Shown here: piece after piece, positions 1 through 7,740 of the stretch
How the letters are laid out: every line of letters begins with the position of its first letter
Position numbering within the stretch: the first letter of the stretch is position 1
DNA from: UMGS1649 sp045651205
GTDB taxonomy: Bacteria > Bacillota > Clostridia > TANB77 > CAG-465
NCBI GenBank assembly: GCA_045651205.1
Contig: JAZRSA010000038.1
Coordinates: 1 to 19,570, forward strand
Length of the DNA stretch: 19,570 nucleotides
Reading direction: 5' to 3'
Program-made: the position numbers and the translations under genes
Notes under the pieces: generated by a model
The model's database searches: none
Seen by the model: only the letters and a program-made list of their open reading frames with translations
Told to the model about the DNA's origin: nothing

Positions 1-1
1 A

Positions 2-475
2 AATCACGTTGTAGTAAAAGGACCAAAAGGAACATTAGAAATGGACGCTGTAAAAGAAATGACAGTTAAAGTTGAAGATGGCGCTATAGTAGTTCTTAGA
101 GACAACGATGAACACAAAGCATTACATGGACTAACAAGATCCCTTATTGCAAATATGGTTACAGGTGTAACAGTAGGTTTCGAAAAGAAACTTGAAATAA
201 ACGGTGTTGGTTACAGAGCAGCTAAACAAGGAAATAAACTTGCTTTAACTCTAGGTTACTCTCATCCAGTAGAAGTATTAGATACTGATACAGTTAAAAC
301 TGAAGTACCAGATCCTAACACAATATTAGTAAAAGGAATCAACAAACAAGAAGTTGGAGAATTCGCAGCTAAAATAAGAGAATACAGATTACCAGAACCA
401 TACAAGGGCAAAGGAATCAAATATGCTGATGAACGTATAATCAGAAAAGAAGGAAAAGCCGGCGGCAAGAAGTAA
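2..475 (+). CDS. rplF: 50S ribosomal protein L6, 5'-truncated by the window edge
   Basis: L6 is a large-subunit protein that binds 23S rRNA near the sarcin-ricin loop and the GTPase-associated region. The frame is open from base 2, starting NHVVVKGPKG, which is the typical early L6 motif, so about the first 20 codons lie outside the window. The later NGVGYRAAKQGNKLALTLGYSH block and the C-terminal LPEPYKGKGIKYADE segment are classic L6 signatures. An ATG at 41 is internal and is not the true start. The gene ends 12 bases before rplR, and the rplR Shine-Dalgarno (AAGGAGG) starts at its stop codon, so the two are tightly co-transcribed. Identification is near certain. Confidence 0.97.
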   Translation, partial: NHVVVKGPKGTLEMDAVKEMTVKVEDGAIVVLRDNDEHKALHGLTRSLIANMVTGVTVGFEKKLEINGVGYRAAKQGNKLALTLGYSHPVEVLDTDTVKTEVPDPNTILVKGINKQEVGEFAAKIREYRLPEPYKGKGIKYADERIIRKEGKAGGKK

Positions 476-487
476 GGAGGATAAAAA

Positions 488-847
488 ATGAGAAGTAGAG
501 ATAGCAAACAAGCTAAAAGAGTTGCAAGACAAAGCAGAGTAAGAGCTACTGTAAAAGGTACAAGCGCAAGACCAAGACTTTGTGTTAACAAAAGCTTAAC
601 AAACATTTATGCACAATTAATTGATGATGAAACTAGAACTACACTTGTTTCAGCCTCAACTCTTGACAAAGAGGTTACAACAAAAGCTTCTAACGTAGAA
701 GCAGCAAAAGAAGTAGGAACTTTAATTGCTAAACGTGCATTAGAAAAGAAAATAGATACAGTAGTATTCGATAGAAATGGTTACTTATACCATGGAAAAG
801 TTAAAGAATTAGCAGAAGCTGCAAGAGCAGCAGGACTTAAGTTTTAA
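488..847 (+). CDS. rplR: 50S ribosomal protein L18
   Basis: L18 binds 5S rRNA and helps dock it on the large subunit. The 119-residue length is normal. The basic N-terminus is followed by RPRLCVNKSLTNIYAQ, then the C-terminal FDRNGYLYHGKVKELAEAAR signature that is highly conserved in L18. The start at 488 has AAGGAGG about 8 bases upstream. It sits between rplF and rpsE in the standard spc order, with 20 bases to rpsE. Nothing unusual was seen. Confidence 0.98.
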   Translation: MRSRDSKQAKRVARQSRVRATVKGTSARPRLCVNKSLTNIYAQLIDDETRTTLVSASTLDKEVTTKASNVEAAKEVGTLIAKRALEKKIDTVVFDRNGYLYHGKVKELAEAARAAGLKF

Positions 848-867
848 GGTTAGGAGGAAAAATAACA

Positions 868-1407
868 ATGACTGATACTAAACAAGTTAAAGAAAACAGA
901 CAACGTAGAGAAAAAAGAGAAGACAGAACACCTGAATTCAAAGAAAAAGTTGTTTACGTTGGACGTGTTGCTAAAGTTGTAAAAGGCGGAAGAACATTTA
1001 GATTTAGCGTACTTGTAGTAGTTGGAGATGAAAAAGGAAGAATTGGTGTTGGATCAGGAAAAGCATCAGAAGTTCCAGAAGCAATCAAAAAAGCTACAGA
1101 TGCAGCTAAGAAAAACTTAATAAAAGTTCCAGTTGTAAACGGAACAGTACCTCACGAATATACTAAAAAACTTGGTTCTTCAATCGTAATAATCAAGCCA
1201 GCTCCAGAAGGTACAGGTGTTATCGCTGGTGGTGCTGTAAGACCAGTTCTTGAATTAGCAGGAATTAAGAATGTTACAGCTAAAACACTAGGATCTCGTA
1301 ATGGAAGAAACGTAGTACTTGCTACAGTTGCTGCATTACAAGAAATGAGAACAGTTGAACAAATCGCTGCAGCTCGTGATATTACAGTAGAAAAATTATT
1401 AAAATAA
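868..1407 (+). CDS. rpsE: 30S ribosomal protein S5
   Basis: S5 lies on the solvent side of the small subunit near the mRNA entry channel and contributes to decoding accuracy. The 179-residue protein has a charged N-terminal extension of about 25 residues. The double-stranded RNA-binding domain follows (VVYVGRVAKVVKGGRTFRFS, then GVGSGKASEVPEAI), then the S5 C-terminal domain (GTGVIAGGAVRPVLELAGI and LGSRNGRNVVLAT). The ribosome binding site GGAGG lies about 10 bases upstream of the ATG. It is followed after only 26 bases by rplO, with no rpmD between them. Confidence 0.98.
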   Translation: MTDTKQVKENRQRREKREDRTPEFKEKVVYVGRVAKVVKGGRTFRFSVLVVVGDEKGRIGVGSGKASEVPEAIKKATDAAKKNLIKVPVVNGTVPHEYTKKLGSSIVIIKPAPEGTGVIAGGAVRPVLELAGIKNVTAKTLGSRNGRNVVLATVAALQEMRTVEQIAAARDITVEKLLK

Positions 1408-1433
1408 TAGTATAAGAGAGGAGGATGACCTAA

Positions 1434-1871
1434 ATGGAAATACATAATTTAGGACCAGCTGTTGAAAAGAAATCTAGAAATAGAGTAGGTCGTGGAATTG
1501 GAAGCGGTAACGGAAAAACTGCTGGAAAAGGACATAAAGGACAAAAAGCTAGAACAGGTGGAAAAATAAGAAGAGGGTTCGAAGGAGGACAAACTCCACT
1601 TTATAGAAGAATCCCTAAACGTGGATTTAATAACATATTTAGCACTGAATATGCTACAGTTAATGTTTCTGATCTTGAAAGATTTGAAAACGGTACAGTA
1701 GTAAATATGGAACTTTTAGTTAAAGAAGGTTTAGTAAGAAAAGAATTATCTGGACTTAAAGTTTTAGGTAACGGAACACTTACTAAGAAAGTAACAGTTG
1801 AAGCTAAAAAGTTCACTAATGCAGCTAAAGAGAAAATAGAAGCAGTAGGTGGAAAGATAGAGGTGAAATAG
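1434..1871 (+). CDS. rplO: 50S ribosomal protein L15
   Basis: L15 is a late-assembling large-subunit protein that binds 23S rRNA with a long basic N-terminal tail. The 145-residue product starts MEIHNLGPAVEKKSRNRVGRG. It carries the glycine/basic stretch GSGNGKTAGKGHKGQKAR and then GFEGGQTPLYRRIPKRGF, all diagnostic of L15. GAGGAGG lies about 9 bases upstream of the ATG. The stop codon is one base before the secY ATG, and the secY ribosome binding site (GAGGTG) lies inside the end of this gene, suggesting translational coupling. Confidence 0.98.
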   Translation: MEIHNLGPAVEKKSRNRVGRGIGSGNGKTAGKGHKGQKARTGGKIRRGFEGGQTPLYRRIPKRGFNNIFSTEYATVNVSDLERFENGTVVNMELLVKEGLVRKELSGLKVLGNGTLTKKVTVEAKKFTNAAKEKIEAVGGKIEVK

Positions 1872-1872
1872 T

Positions 1873-3177
1873 ATGTTTGAAACAATAAAAAATATGTTTG
1901 TAGTAAAAGAAATTCGTAAGAAGATACTATACACTATATTTATAATACTTTTATTCCGTATTGGTACATTTATAACAGTACCTGGAATAAACAAACTAGC
2001 ATTTATAGAAGCTTTCGAAGCTCAATCAAATGGAATACTTGGAACAATAAACATTATTTCAGGTGGAGCGTTCAGTAGATTATCTATATTTGCGATGACT
2101 ATATCACCATATATCACAGCATCAATCGTACTACAACTTCTTCAAACTGTTATCCCAAGTTTAGAAAAACTTGCTAAAGAAGGAGAAACAGGAAGAAAGA
2201 AATTAGGTAAATATACAAAGATGTTAACAATGGCATTTGCAGTTGTTGAAGCAATTGGTCTTTACCTAAACTATAGAACAGCAATGCTACCAGCATTATC
2301 TGTTGGAGCAATGAAAGCTGTAGGTATGATAATGTTCGTACTATGCATGACTGCAGGTACAGCATTGTTAATGTGGCTAGCAGATAAAATTACAGAGCAT
2401 GGAATTGGAAATGGCGTGTCAATGATAATCTTTGTTGGTATCGTTTCAGGCGCACCAGGAGCAATAGCAGCTCTAGCAGAATTTGCAGCTATAAGAAAAC
2501 TTAATATATTAATAGTAGTAGGCGTTGTAATTGCATTTGTTGCACTTCTAGCAGGTGTAATATTTGTACAACAAGCTGAAAGAAGAATACCAGTAAATTA
2601 TGCTAAACGTGTAGTTGGTAGAAAATTAATGGGTGGACAAAACACTCATATACCATTAAAACTTGCAATGGCTGGTGTAATGCCAATCATCTTTGCAATG
2701 TCATTCTTAATGATACCAGGTACAATAATTCAATTAGTAACAAAAGGTGCAGCAACAGGATTTTGGGGAGTAGTTCTTAAAATATGTTCAGCAGCTCCAG
2801 GATGGTACTTAGTAGCATATGCTATTATATACATGTTATTAATAGTTGGATTTACATTTGTATACACAATGTTTACTGTTAATCCTGTGGAAATGTCTAA
2901 CAATTTAAAACAAAATGGTGGATTTATTCCAGGAATAAGAGCAGGAAAGAACACAGCAGATTATATTAATAAAGTTCTTACTAATATAACTTGGTCTGGA
3001 GCTATATTCCTAGCACTTGTTGCAGTACTTCCAGTAGCATGTCAAGGTTTAATGCCAGGACTAGCACTATCATTTGGTGGTACTACAATACTTATCGTAG
3101 TAAGCGTTGCTATAGAAACATTAAAGACTATAGAAACACAAATGGTTTCAAGACATTACGATGGTTTCTTAGACTAA
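1873..3177 (+). CDS. secY: Protein translocase subunit SecY
   Basis: SecY forms the protein-conducting channel of the Sec translocase in the cytoplasmic membrane, with SecE and SecG. The 434-residue length and about ten hydrophobic segments fit the family. The first signature covers the plug and TM2 region (residues about 55-80, with SGGAFSRLSIFAMTISPYI). Other family features include TEHGIGNGVSMIIF in the middle and the basic cytoplasmic loop AERRIPVNYAKRVVG. It is the last gene of this spc segment. Instead of running on into adk, the transcript meets a hairpin and T-run at 3194-3227. Start chosen at the ATG one base after the rplO stop. Confidence 0.98.
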   Translation: MFETIKNMFVVKEIRKKILYTIFIILLFRIGTFITVPGINKLAFIEAFEAQSNGILGTINIISGGAFSRLSIFAMTISPYITASIVLQLLQTVIPSLEKLAKEGETGRKKLGKYTKMLTMAFAVVEAIGLYLNYRTAMLPALSVGAMKAVGMIMFVLCMTAGTALLMWLADKITEHGIGNGVSMIIFVGIVSGAPGAIAALAEFAAIRKLNILIVVGVVIAFVALLAGVIFVQQAERRIPVNYAKRVVGRKLMGGQNTHIPLKLAMAGVMPIIFAMSFLMIPGTIIQLVTKGAATGFWGVVLKICSAAPGWYLVAYAIIYMLLIVGFTFVYTMFTVNPVEMSNNLKQNGGFIPGIRAGKNTADYINKVLTNITWSGAIFLALVAVLPVACQGLMPGLALSFGGTTILIVVSVAIETLKTIETQMVSRHYDGFLD

Positions 3178-3193
3178 GAGAAAATATAAAAAA

Positions 3194-3227
3194 GTTGTTC
3201 AAAGTTTTACTTTGGGCATCTTTTTTT
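3194..3227 (+). terminator. Intrinsic terminator after secY
   Basis: Bases 3196-3204 pair with 3210-3218 (G-C, T-A and two G-T pairs) around a TTTTA loop, with one mismatch and a closing G-C pair below. Seven T residues follow at 3221-3227. It begins 16 bases after the secY stop and should end spc-operon transcription before the accessory genes. Confidence 0.8.
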
Positions 3228-3249
3228 ATGCCTAAATAATTATATTAGA

Positions 3250-3278
3250 TTGACCATTTTATTCTTTTGATATATCAT
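3250..3278 (+). promoter_or_regulatory. Sigma-A-type promoter of the first accessory unit
   Basis: TTGACC at 3250-3255 and TATCAT at 3273-3278 are separated by 17 bases, each matching the consensus at five of six positions. It lies between the secY terminator and the ATG at 3304, so the three downstream genes have their own transcription start, expected near 3285. Confidence 0.65.
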
Positions 3279-3303
3279 AAATATATATATAAAAGGGGAA
3301 AGT

Positions 3304-4752
3304 ATGTATAACTTAAATGATAATAAACGATGGCGAATTTTAATAATTGTAATTGCGATATTAATACTTGGTGTTATTATTCCGCTTATTACTATGATAC
3401 CTAGAAAGACAAAGGTAAAAAATAATGTCGAAAAAGAGAATAATGAGGAAAAATCACCACAGGTGTTACCATATAACGAAACACAAGTGTTACCATACAA
3501 TGAAACGCCTGTAATTAAAGAAGATGAAACAGAAGAATTTGATCCATATGCGAAATATAAAGATATTGTTTGGTGCGAAAATGAAGATACTATCCAAACA
3601 GTTGTAATATATGCAGAACAAGATGGATTGAATCTAAAAAATACTATTAATGATGAATATAATAAGTGGCAGACAGATATAACTGCAAAAAAAGTACATT
3701 TTAATGGTTCGAAAAATGAAGCAATAATGCTTTCTAATACCGGCAAAGTGTTTAGAGTAACAGCAGATAAATGTACACCTATAGAAGCATTAGATAAATA
3801 TAACATAATAGATATGGCGTATGTTACAAAAAATAAAAAATCTGAATTTTATTTTTTAACAGATAAAGGCAAACTAATAGATATAACAGCTGAACCACAC
3901 GATAAACCAGACTTTGCTAATACATTGACATATGGCGATACGTGGAAGATATATATGGATAAAGATGGCTATGTATATTTAAAAGATGAAGTAGAACTAG
4001 AATATAAACCGATAACAACTGATGCAAAACTTAAGTTAAAGATTGCTAATATATATGTTTTTGATGAATATTTAGTGTTAGAATCATCAAGTAACAAGTT
4101 GTTTGGCTGTTTAAAAAATGATACTGTTGCGAAATTAACTAATAAGGCTAAACTAAAAAAAGTACAAAAAACAGTTATTGATGGTGATGTATATATTATA
4201 TATATATGTGAAGATGGTACAGGCGCAAAAAGTATAAACCCATTAGGGGCATTTAATGTGGCTAAGAATAAAAAGATAGATATTAATAAAATAGAGGAAC
4301 CATATAAAAATGACAAACAACTTGAAAAAACGAAAAAGTTAATTGAACAAATAGCAGAAATAGCAAGAACAAATTTGTTAGCTGCATATGATGGAGTAGA
4401 AATGAGCGGGATGGAAATGTTGTATACATTTTCAGAAGCTGAGGAAACAGACTTTTCGGTTGTATTAATTACAAAAGAAAAAGGTGTGGCTTATTCTGGA
4501 CAGTATAAACTAGATGCTAAAGATTTGAAGGCTAGTAATAAATCTAGTGCAGAAACTATAACAAAACATAAGATATATTCAGAAGGCGTGTATTTTATGG
4601 GTAAGGAAGAAGAATTCGTTGGTAGTACAAAAAGAATAGTTCCTAGCGAATTAGAATATTATTTTGATGTTACAACAGAAAAAACATATTATTCTTCATT
4701 AATACTAGATAAAACAGGTAAAGAAATTGGAATACTGTTTATGGAAAAGTAG
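3304..4752 (+). CDS. Membrane-anchored protein of unknown function, paralogue 1
   Basis: The family is not recognised. The 482-residue product has a short charged N-terminus, one hydrophobic segment at about residues 12-33 and no cleavage motif, so it is likely a single-pass anchor with a large outside domain. A low-complexity charged linker follows (about 38-85) and contains QVLPYNET twice in tandem. The rest resembles the next gene: EFDPYAKY with a nearby WC, LDKYNIIDMAY, YFLTDKGKLIDI, and a C-terminus ending KTYYSSLILDKTGKEIG. Short repeated motifs of the type 'LTxxGKxx' and 'DKDGYVYL' suggest a beta-rich fold, possibly propeller-like, but this is inference. The ribosome binding site is AAAGGGG, 8 bases upstream of the ATG. 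It is the first gene of a three-gene unit placed between secY and adk. Confidence 0.85.
   Translation: MYNLNDNKRWRILIIVIAILILGVIIPLITMIPRKTKVKNNVEKENNEEKSPQVLPYNETQVLPYNETPVIKEDETEEFDPYAKYKDIVWCENEDTIQTVVIYAEQDGLNLKNTINDEYNKWQTDITAKKVHFNGSKNEAIMLSNTGKVFRVTADKCTPIEALDKYNIIDMAYVTKNKKSEFYFLTDKGKLIDITAEPHDKPDFANTLTYGDTWKIYMDKDGYVYLKDEVELEYKPITTDAKLKLKIANIYVFDEYLVLESSSNKLFGCLKNDTVAKLTNKAKLKKVQKTVIDGDVYIIYICEDGTGAKSINPLGAFNVAKNKKIDINKIEEPYKNDKQLEKTKKLIEQIAEIARTNLLAAYDGVEMSGMEMLYTFSEAEETDFSVVLITKEKGVAYSGQYKLDAKDLKASNKSSAETITKHKIYSEGVYFMGKEEEFVGSTKRIVPSELEYYFDVTTEKTYYSSLILDKTGKEIGILFMEK
3460..3507 (+). repeat. Tandem 24-bp in-frame duplication
   Basis: Two adjacent 24-base units (3460-3483 and 3484-3507) each encode QVLPYNET and differ at four bases, all third codon positions. 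The duplication lies in the linker between the membrane anchor and the outer domain. Silent divergence suggests it is not very recent and that the peptide repeat is retained. Confidence 0.85.
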
Positions 4753-4773
4753 ATATAGAAAGGGGTAAAGAAA

Positions 4774-6285
4774 ATGATGGATATGAATAATAATAATTTG
4801 AATAATAATATTGATCCAAATTCTAATATTAACCAAATTCGTGATGATATAAAATCAAACACAATAAGCATTGGAGTAGTGATAGGATTAATTGTATTAA
4901 TAGGTACAATTCTAATAATTATAAATTTGACATCAGATGTAATTACAAAATTTGATAAATTAAAAACTAAAGCTGAAACAATGTTTCCAGGCGGATTAAA
5001 TGAAGCATTTGGTGGTATGTTAGAAGATGGTGAATTCGATGCAGGTAAAGACTATTACGATCAAGAACAAGATGAAAGTCATGAGTTTAATCCATATGAG
5101 AAATATACTAATATAGAGTGGTGTGGACCAAGAGATGAATATAAAGGAATGGAATTATACATAGAAAATGGAGCAGTGTATTCTAAAAATGATGATGGTA
5201 CAACAACAAAGTGGACAACAATAGGAACACCTATAAAGCTACATCTAGATCCACCTACTGCAGTAGCATATGTTCTTACAAAAGAAGGAAAAGTGTATTC
5301 TGTATGTTATGAAAGCTGTACACAAGAGTTAAGTTTAGATAAATACACAATTATTGATATGGCATATTTAAATAATTATACTAATGAGCAGTTTTATTTC
5401 TTAACATCTGAAGGAGAACTTATAGATATCAATGGAGTTCCATATGATAAGTATGGTTTTGTAGGAAGTGTAATGTTTGATAAAATGTTATATATTCCAA
5501 TAGATAAAAATGGATTTGTATATTTTTACAATAATGAAAATAATACATATATACCTGTAATAGATGAAACCGAAAGTAAATTAAAAGCATCTAAAATATA
5601 TGCATTTAGAGGATATGCTTTAATACAATCAGTATATGGTAAATGGTATAAGTATGAAGGTGAATCGAATATAGCGAAAGTAGAAATAGATAATTTTACA
5701 TCTAAAGTAGAAATTAAAACAACATCAAAAGGAGACTCTTTAGTACTTCACATTATTAATGGAACTACTAAAGAATATTTAGAACCAATAGGTATGTATG
5801 ATGTAGCAAACAACAAAGAAGTTTTTGCAGATGAATTAAAAGACACAATAAATGCAAAAAGTGAGATGCCGACTAATCTAGAACAGTTATCTGATACTTT
5901 GAAACAACAAGTAGTTAGATATTATGATGCAAAAACGTTAACGGGTGCAGAGGTTCTAGCAATATTTCAACAATACTCAAATTCAGATGTAAGCATAGTG
6001 TTAAAGACAAAATCTAATGGCACTGCATATACAGGAAAATATAAGATAGATGAAACTAAGCTTAAAGAGAAGAATACATCAGACTCAAAAACAATGGAAG
6101 CAAAACCATATCCGGGTGGTGTTTTCTATTTAGAACAAGGAGTAAATTTTGATTCGCAAATAAAAAGAACAGAATTTACGAAGTTACATACAGACTTTCA
6201 TATAAATGCGGGACAAACATATTATTCATCAATAATAAAAGATAATGGTGGAAATGTGTTTGGAATAGTATTTGTAGAGAAATAG
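4774..6285 (+). CDS. Membrane-anchored protein of unknown function, paralogue 2
   Basis: This 503-residue protein is a clear tandem paralogue of the preceding gene. The N-terminus is Asn-rich (about residues 1-30), then one hydrophobic anchor at about 33-53, an acidic linker, and the shared core. The core has EFNPYEKY with a nearby WC, LDKYTIIDMAY, YFLTSEGELIDI, DKNGFVYFY, and the end QTYYSSIIKDNGGNVFGIVF. Both a WC cysteine and later Cys residues (VCYESCTQ) are outside the anchor, so a disulfide is possible. AAAGGGG lies 8 bases before ATG 4774; an in-frame ATG directly follows at 4777, so the start is uncertain by one codon. It is 21 bases after paralogue 1 and 12 bases before the next gene, so all three are probably co-transcribed. 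Function unknown. Confidence 0.85.
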   Translation: MMDMNNNNLNNNIDPNSNINQIRDDIKSNTISIGVVIGLIVLIGTILIIINLTSDVITKFDKLKTKAETMFPGGLNEAFGGMLEDGEFDAGKDYYDQEQDESHEFNPYEKYTNIEWCGPRDEYKGMELYIENGAVYSKNDDGTTTKWTTIGTPIKLHLDPPTAVAYVLTKEGKVYSVCYESCTQELSLDKYTIIDMAYLNNYTNEQFYFLTSEGELIDINGVPYDKYGFVGSVMFDKMLYIPIDKNGFVYFYNNENNTYIPVIDETESKLKASKIYAFRGYALIQSVYGKWYKYEGESNIAKVEIDNFTSKVEIKTTSKGDSLVLHIINGTTKEYLEPIGMYDVANNKEVFADELKDTINAKSEMPTNLEQLSDTLKQQVVRYYDAKTLTGAEVLAIFQQYSNSDVSIVLKTKSNGTAYTGKYKIDETKLKEKNTSDSKTMEAKPYPGGVFYLEQGVNFDSQIKRTEFTKLHTDFHINAGQTYYSSIIKDNGGNVFGIVFVEK

Positions 6286-6297
6286 AGGAGGGATAAT

Positions 6298-6804
6298 ATG
6301 GCAGTACTTAGTTTAATTTTAAGCATAATAGCATTATTTACATGTGTGATACCTGTTGTAGGGTTCGCTTTTGCAATATTGGCATTATTAATAGCAATAT
6401 TAACAATGGCTAGTAAAAAAACAAGAGGAGTAAACGAAGGAATAAAGAAAACATCGCTAGTTATGTCTATAATATCTACAATAATTTCATTTATAATATT
6501 AGCCTTTTTATTAACTGGTGTATCTGTGATGCTTGATGTAGCAAATGGTATATTAGATTCTACTACTATGATAGAAAATAATCCTGAACTAGCAGAGCTA
6601 GTAGGAGATTTATATGAAGAATACTTTACAATGGTAGTATTTAATAAATTTTCAAAAGATGATATAACCGTGGCTGAGGCAGAATCTAGATATGATTCAG
6701 TATTAAGATATGAATATTCTGAACTTTATATGAAAGGCTATGGAATAGATGTAGAGGAAGATTTATCATTTAAGATAATTTATCCGGGTCAAAGTAATAT
6801 TTAA
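6298..6804 (+). CDS. Small membrane protein, DUF4190-like N-terminus
   Basis: The 168-residue product has a hydrophobic hairpin at about residues 3-37 (broken at VIPVVG) and a further membrane segment at about 51-75. The pattern of two short blocks starting with Leu/Ser-Ile repeats recalls DUF4190 proteins of Firmicutes; this is resemblance only. The C-terminal about 90 residues are soluble and acidic, with EEYFTMVVFNKFS and AESRYDSVLRYEYSELY. GAGGAGG, a strong ribosome binding site, precedes the ATG. It ends the three-gene accessory unit and is followed by a terminator at 6815. It may form a complex with the two anchored paralogues upstream, an inference from gene order. Confidence 0.8.
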   Translation: MAVLSLILSIIALFTCVIPVVGFAFAILALLIAILTMASKKTRGVNEGIKKTSLVMSIISTIISFIILAFLLTGVSVMLDVANGILDSTTMIENNPELAELVGDLYEEYFTMVVFNKFSKDDITVAEAESRYDSVLRYEYSELYMKGYGIDVEEDLSFKIIYPGQSNI

Positions 6805-6814
6805 TAGTAAAAAT

Positions 6815-6840
6815 AGGGTGCTATTGCACTCTGTTTTTTT
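6815..6840 (+). terminator. Intrinsic terminator of the first accessory unit
   Basis: AGGGTGC (6815-6821) pairs with GCACTCT (6826-6832), including one G-T pair, around a TATT loop, followed by G and seven T residues. It starts 10 bases after the stop codon of the small membrane protein gene. Confidence 0.8.
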
Positions 6841-6957
6841 ATCCCACAACTTCCCACAAAAATATAATAATTTGTACAAAGTTGTATAGTAATATATAAG
6901 TGTAAAGAGGAGATATTAAAAACTCTTTACCTAGTATATACTGATAAATTTTTCCCC

Positions 6958-6984
6958 TTTAAGCGAACATTTTGTTCGCTTAAA
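6958..6984. promoter_or_regulatory. Perfect 12-bp inverted repeat upstream of adk
   Basis: TTTAAGCGAACA (6958-6969), a TTT spacer, then TGTTCGCTTAAA (6973-6984) form a perfect dyad. There is no T-run on either side, so it is not an ordinary terminator. It lies about 30 bases upstream of the adk -35 box, so an operator or an RNA hairpin in a longer leader are both possible. The core resembles a Gram-positive LexA box but has five instead of four central bases. The rest of the 230-base gap holds an 8-bp hairpin (6902-6909 with 6923-6930) and a CCCACAA pair at 6843 and 6853, 10 bases apart. Confidence 0.6.
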
Positions 6985-7014
6985 CTCATTATTAAGCAAA
7001 TAATATTATTAATA

Positions 7015-7043
7015 TTTACTTTAGCTCTAAACTGATGTATAAT
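7015..7043 (+). promoter_or_regulatory. adk-map promoter
   Basis: TTTACT at 7015-7020 and a perfect TATAAT at 7038-7043 with 17-base spacing. The start would be near 7050, giving a leader of about 20 bases before the adk ATG with AGGAGG at 7057-7062. Confidence 0.6.
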
Positions 7044-7069
7044 ATATAAAACTTTTAGGAGGTATTTTT

Positions 7070-7726
7070 ATGATAATAGTAATACTAGGAGCTCAAGGTA
7101 GCGGAAAAGGAACAGTAGGCGTAAAAGTTGCTGAAGAATTAGGACTTGTTCACATTTCTACTGGTGACATCTTTAGAGAGAACATCAAGAATGAAACTGA
7201 ACTTGGAAAAGAAGCTAACACTTACATCTTAGCTGGAAATCTTGTTCCGGACGAACTAACAAACAGAATTCTTATGGATAGATTATCTAAGCCAGATGTG
7301 CTTGAAAAAGGTGCAATGATAGATGGATATCCAAGAACAGAAAAACAATGTCATGATTTAGATGAAATGCTTGCAAGCATTGATAGAAAAGTAGATTTAG
7401 CAATAAATCTTGATGTAGATTATGACGAACTTATTTCTAGAATAACAACTAGAAGAGTGTGCAAATCTTGTAAAGAGGGATACAACACAGAATACAATCC
7501 ACCTAAAGTAGATGATGTTTGCGATAAATGCGGTGGCCCTGTTGTACAAAGAGATGACGACAAAGAAGATGCTGTAAGACAAAGATTAGACATATACTAT
7601 GCTAACGCAGAGGTTGTTCTTAATCACTATGCTAAAGATGCTAAATTAAGAGTTGAAAAAGCAGGTGACAAAATAGGAAGAACATCTAAAGAAGTTACAG
7701 CGGATTTAATTAGGGATTTGAAGTAG
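7070..7726 (+). CDS. adk: Adenylate kinase
   Basis: This enzyme interconverts ATP + AMP and 2 ADP in the cytoplasm. The 218-residue length matches the long bacterial form. The P-loop is at residues 7-15, reading GAQGSGKGT; most family members have Pro where this one has Gln9, though the GxxGxGKGT frame is intact. The NMP-binding STGDIFR (30-36) and DGYPRT (85-90) motifs are present. The LID carries four cysteines (131, 134, 151, 154) in two CxxC pairs, the zinc-binding type common in Gram-positives. The adk-map pair retains the standard order, but adk is separated from secY by the accessory unit and has its own promoter. AGGAGG is 7 bases from the ATG. Confidence 0.96.
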   Translation: MIIVILGAQGSGKGTVGVKVAEELGLVHISTGDIFRENIKNETELGKEANTYILAGNLVPDELTNRILMDRLSKPDVLEKGAMIDGYPRTEKQCHDLDEMLASIDRKVDLAINLDVDYDELISRITTRRVCKSCKEGYNTEYNPPKVDDVCDKCGGPVVQRDDDKEDAVRQRLDIYYANAEVVLNHYAKDAKLRVEKAGDKIGRTSKEVTADLIRDLK

Positions 7727-7740
7727 GAGAATGTTAAACA

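Noticed and set aside
3240..3806. 188-codon minus-strand frame over the first accessory gene
   Set aside because: It would run through the promoter region of the plus-strand gene; its hydrophobic, repetitive product is what a reverse reading of Lys/Glu/Thr-rich coding sequence gives.
6872..6900. Extra promoter TTGTAC/TATAAG in the gap before adk
   Set aside because: The predicted start falls inside an 8-bp stem and about 160 bases upstream of adk; the 7015-7043 promoter fits better. Kept as a weak alternative only.
6961..6981. LexA (SOS) operator upstream of adk
   Set aside because: The half-sites GAAC and GTTC are separated by five bases rather than the four of the Gram-positive LexA box, and the dyad extends well beyond a LexA site.
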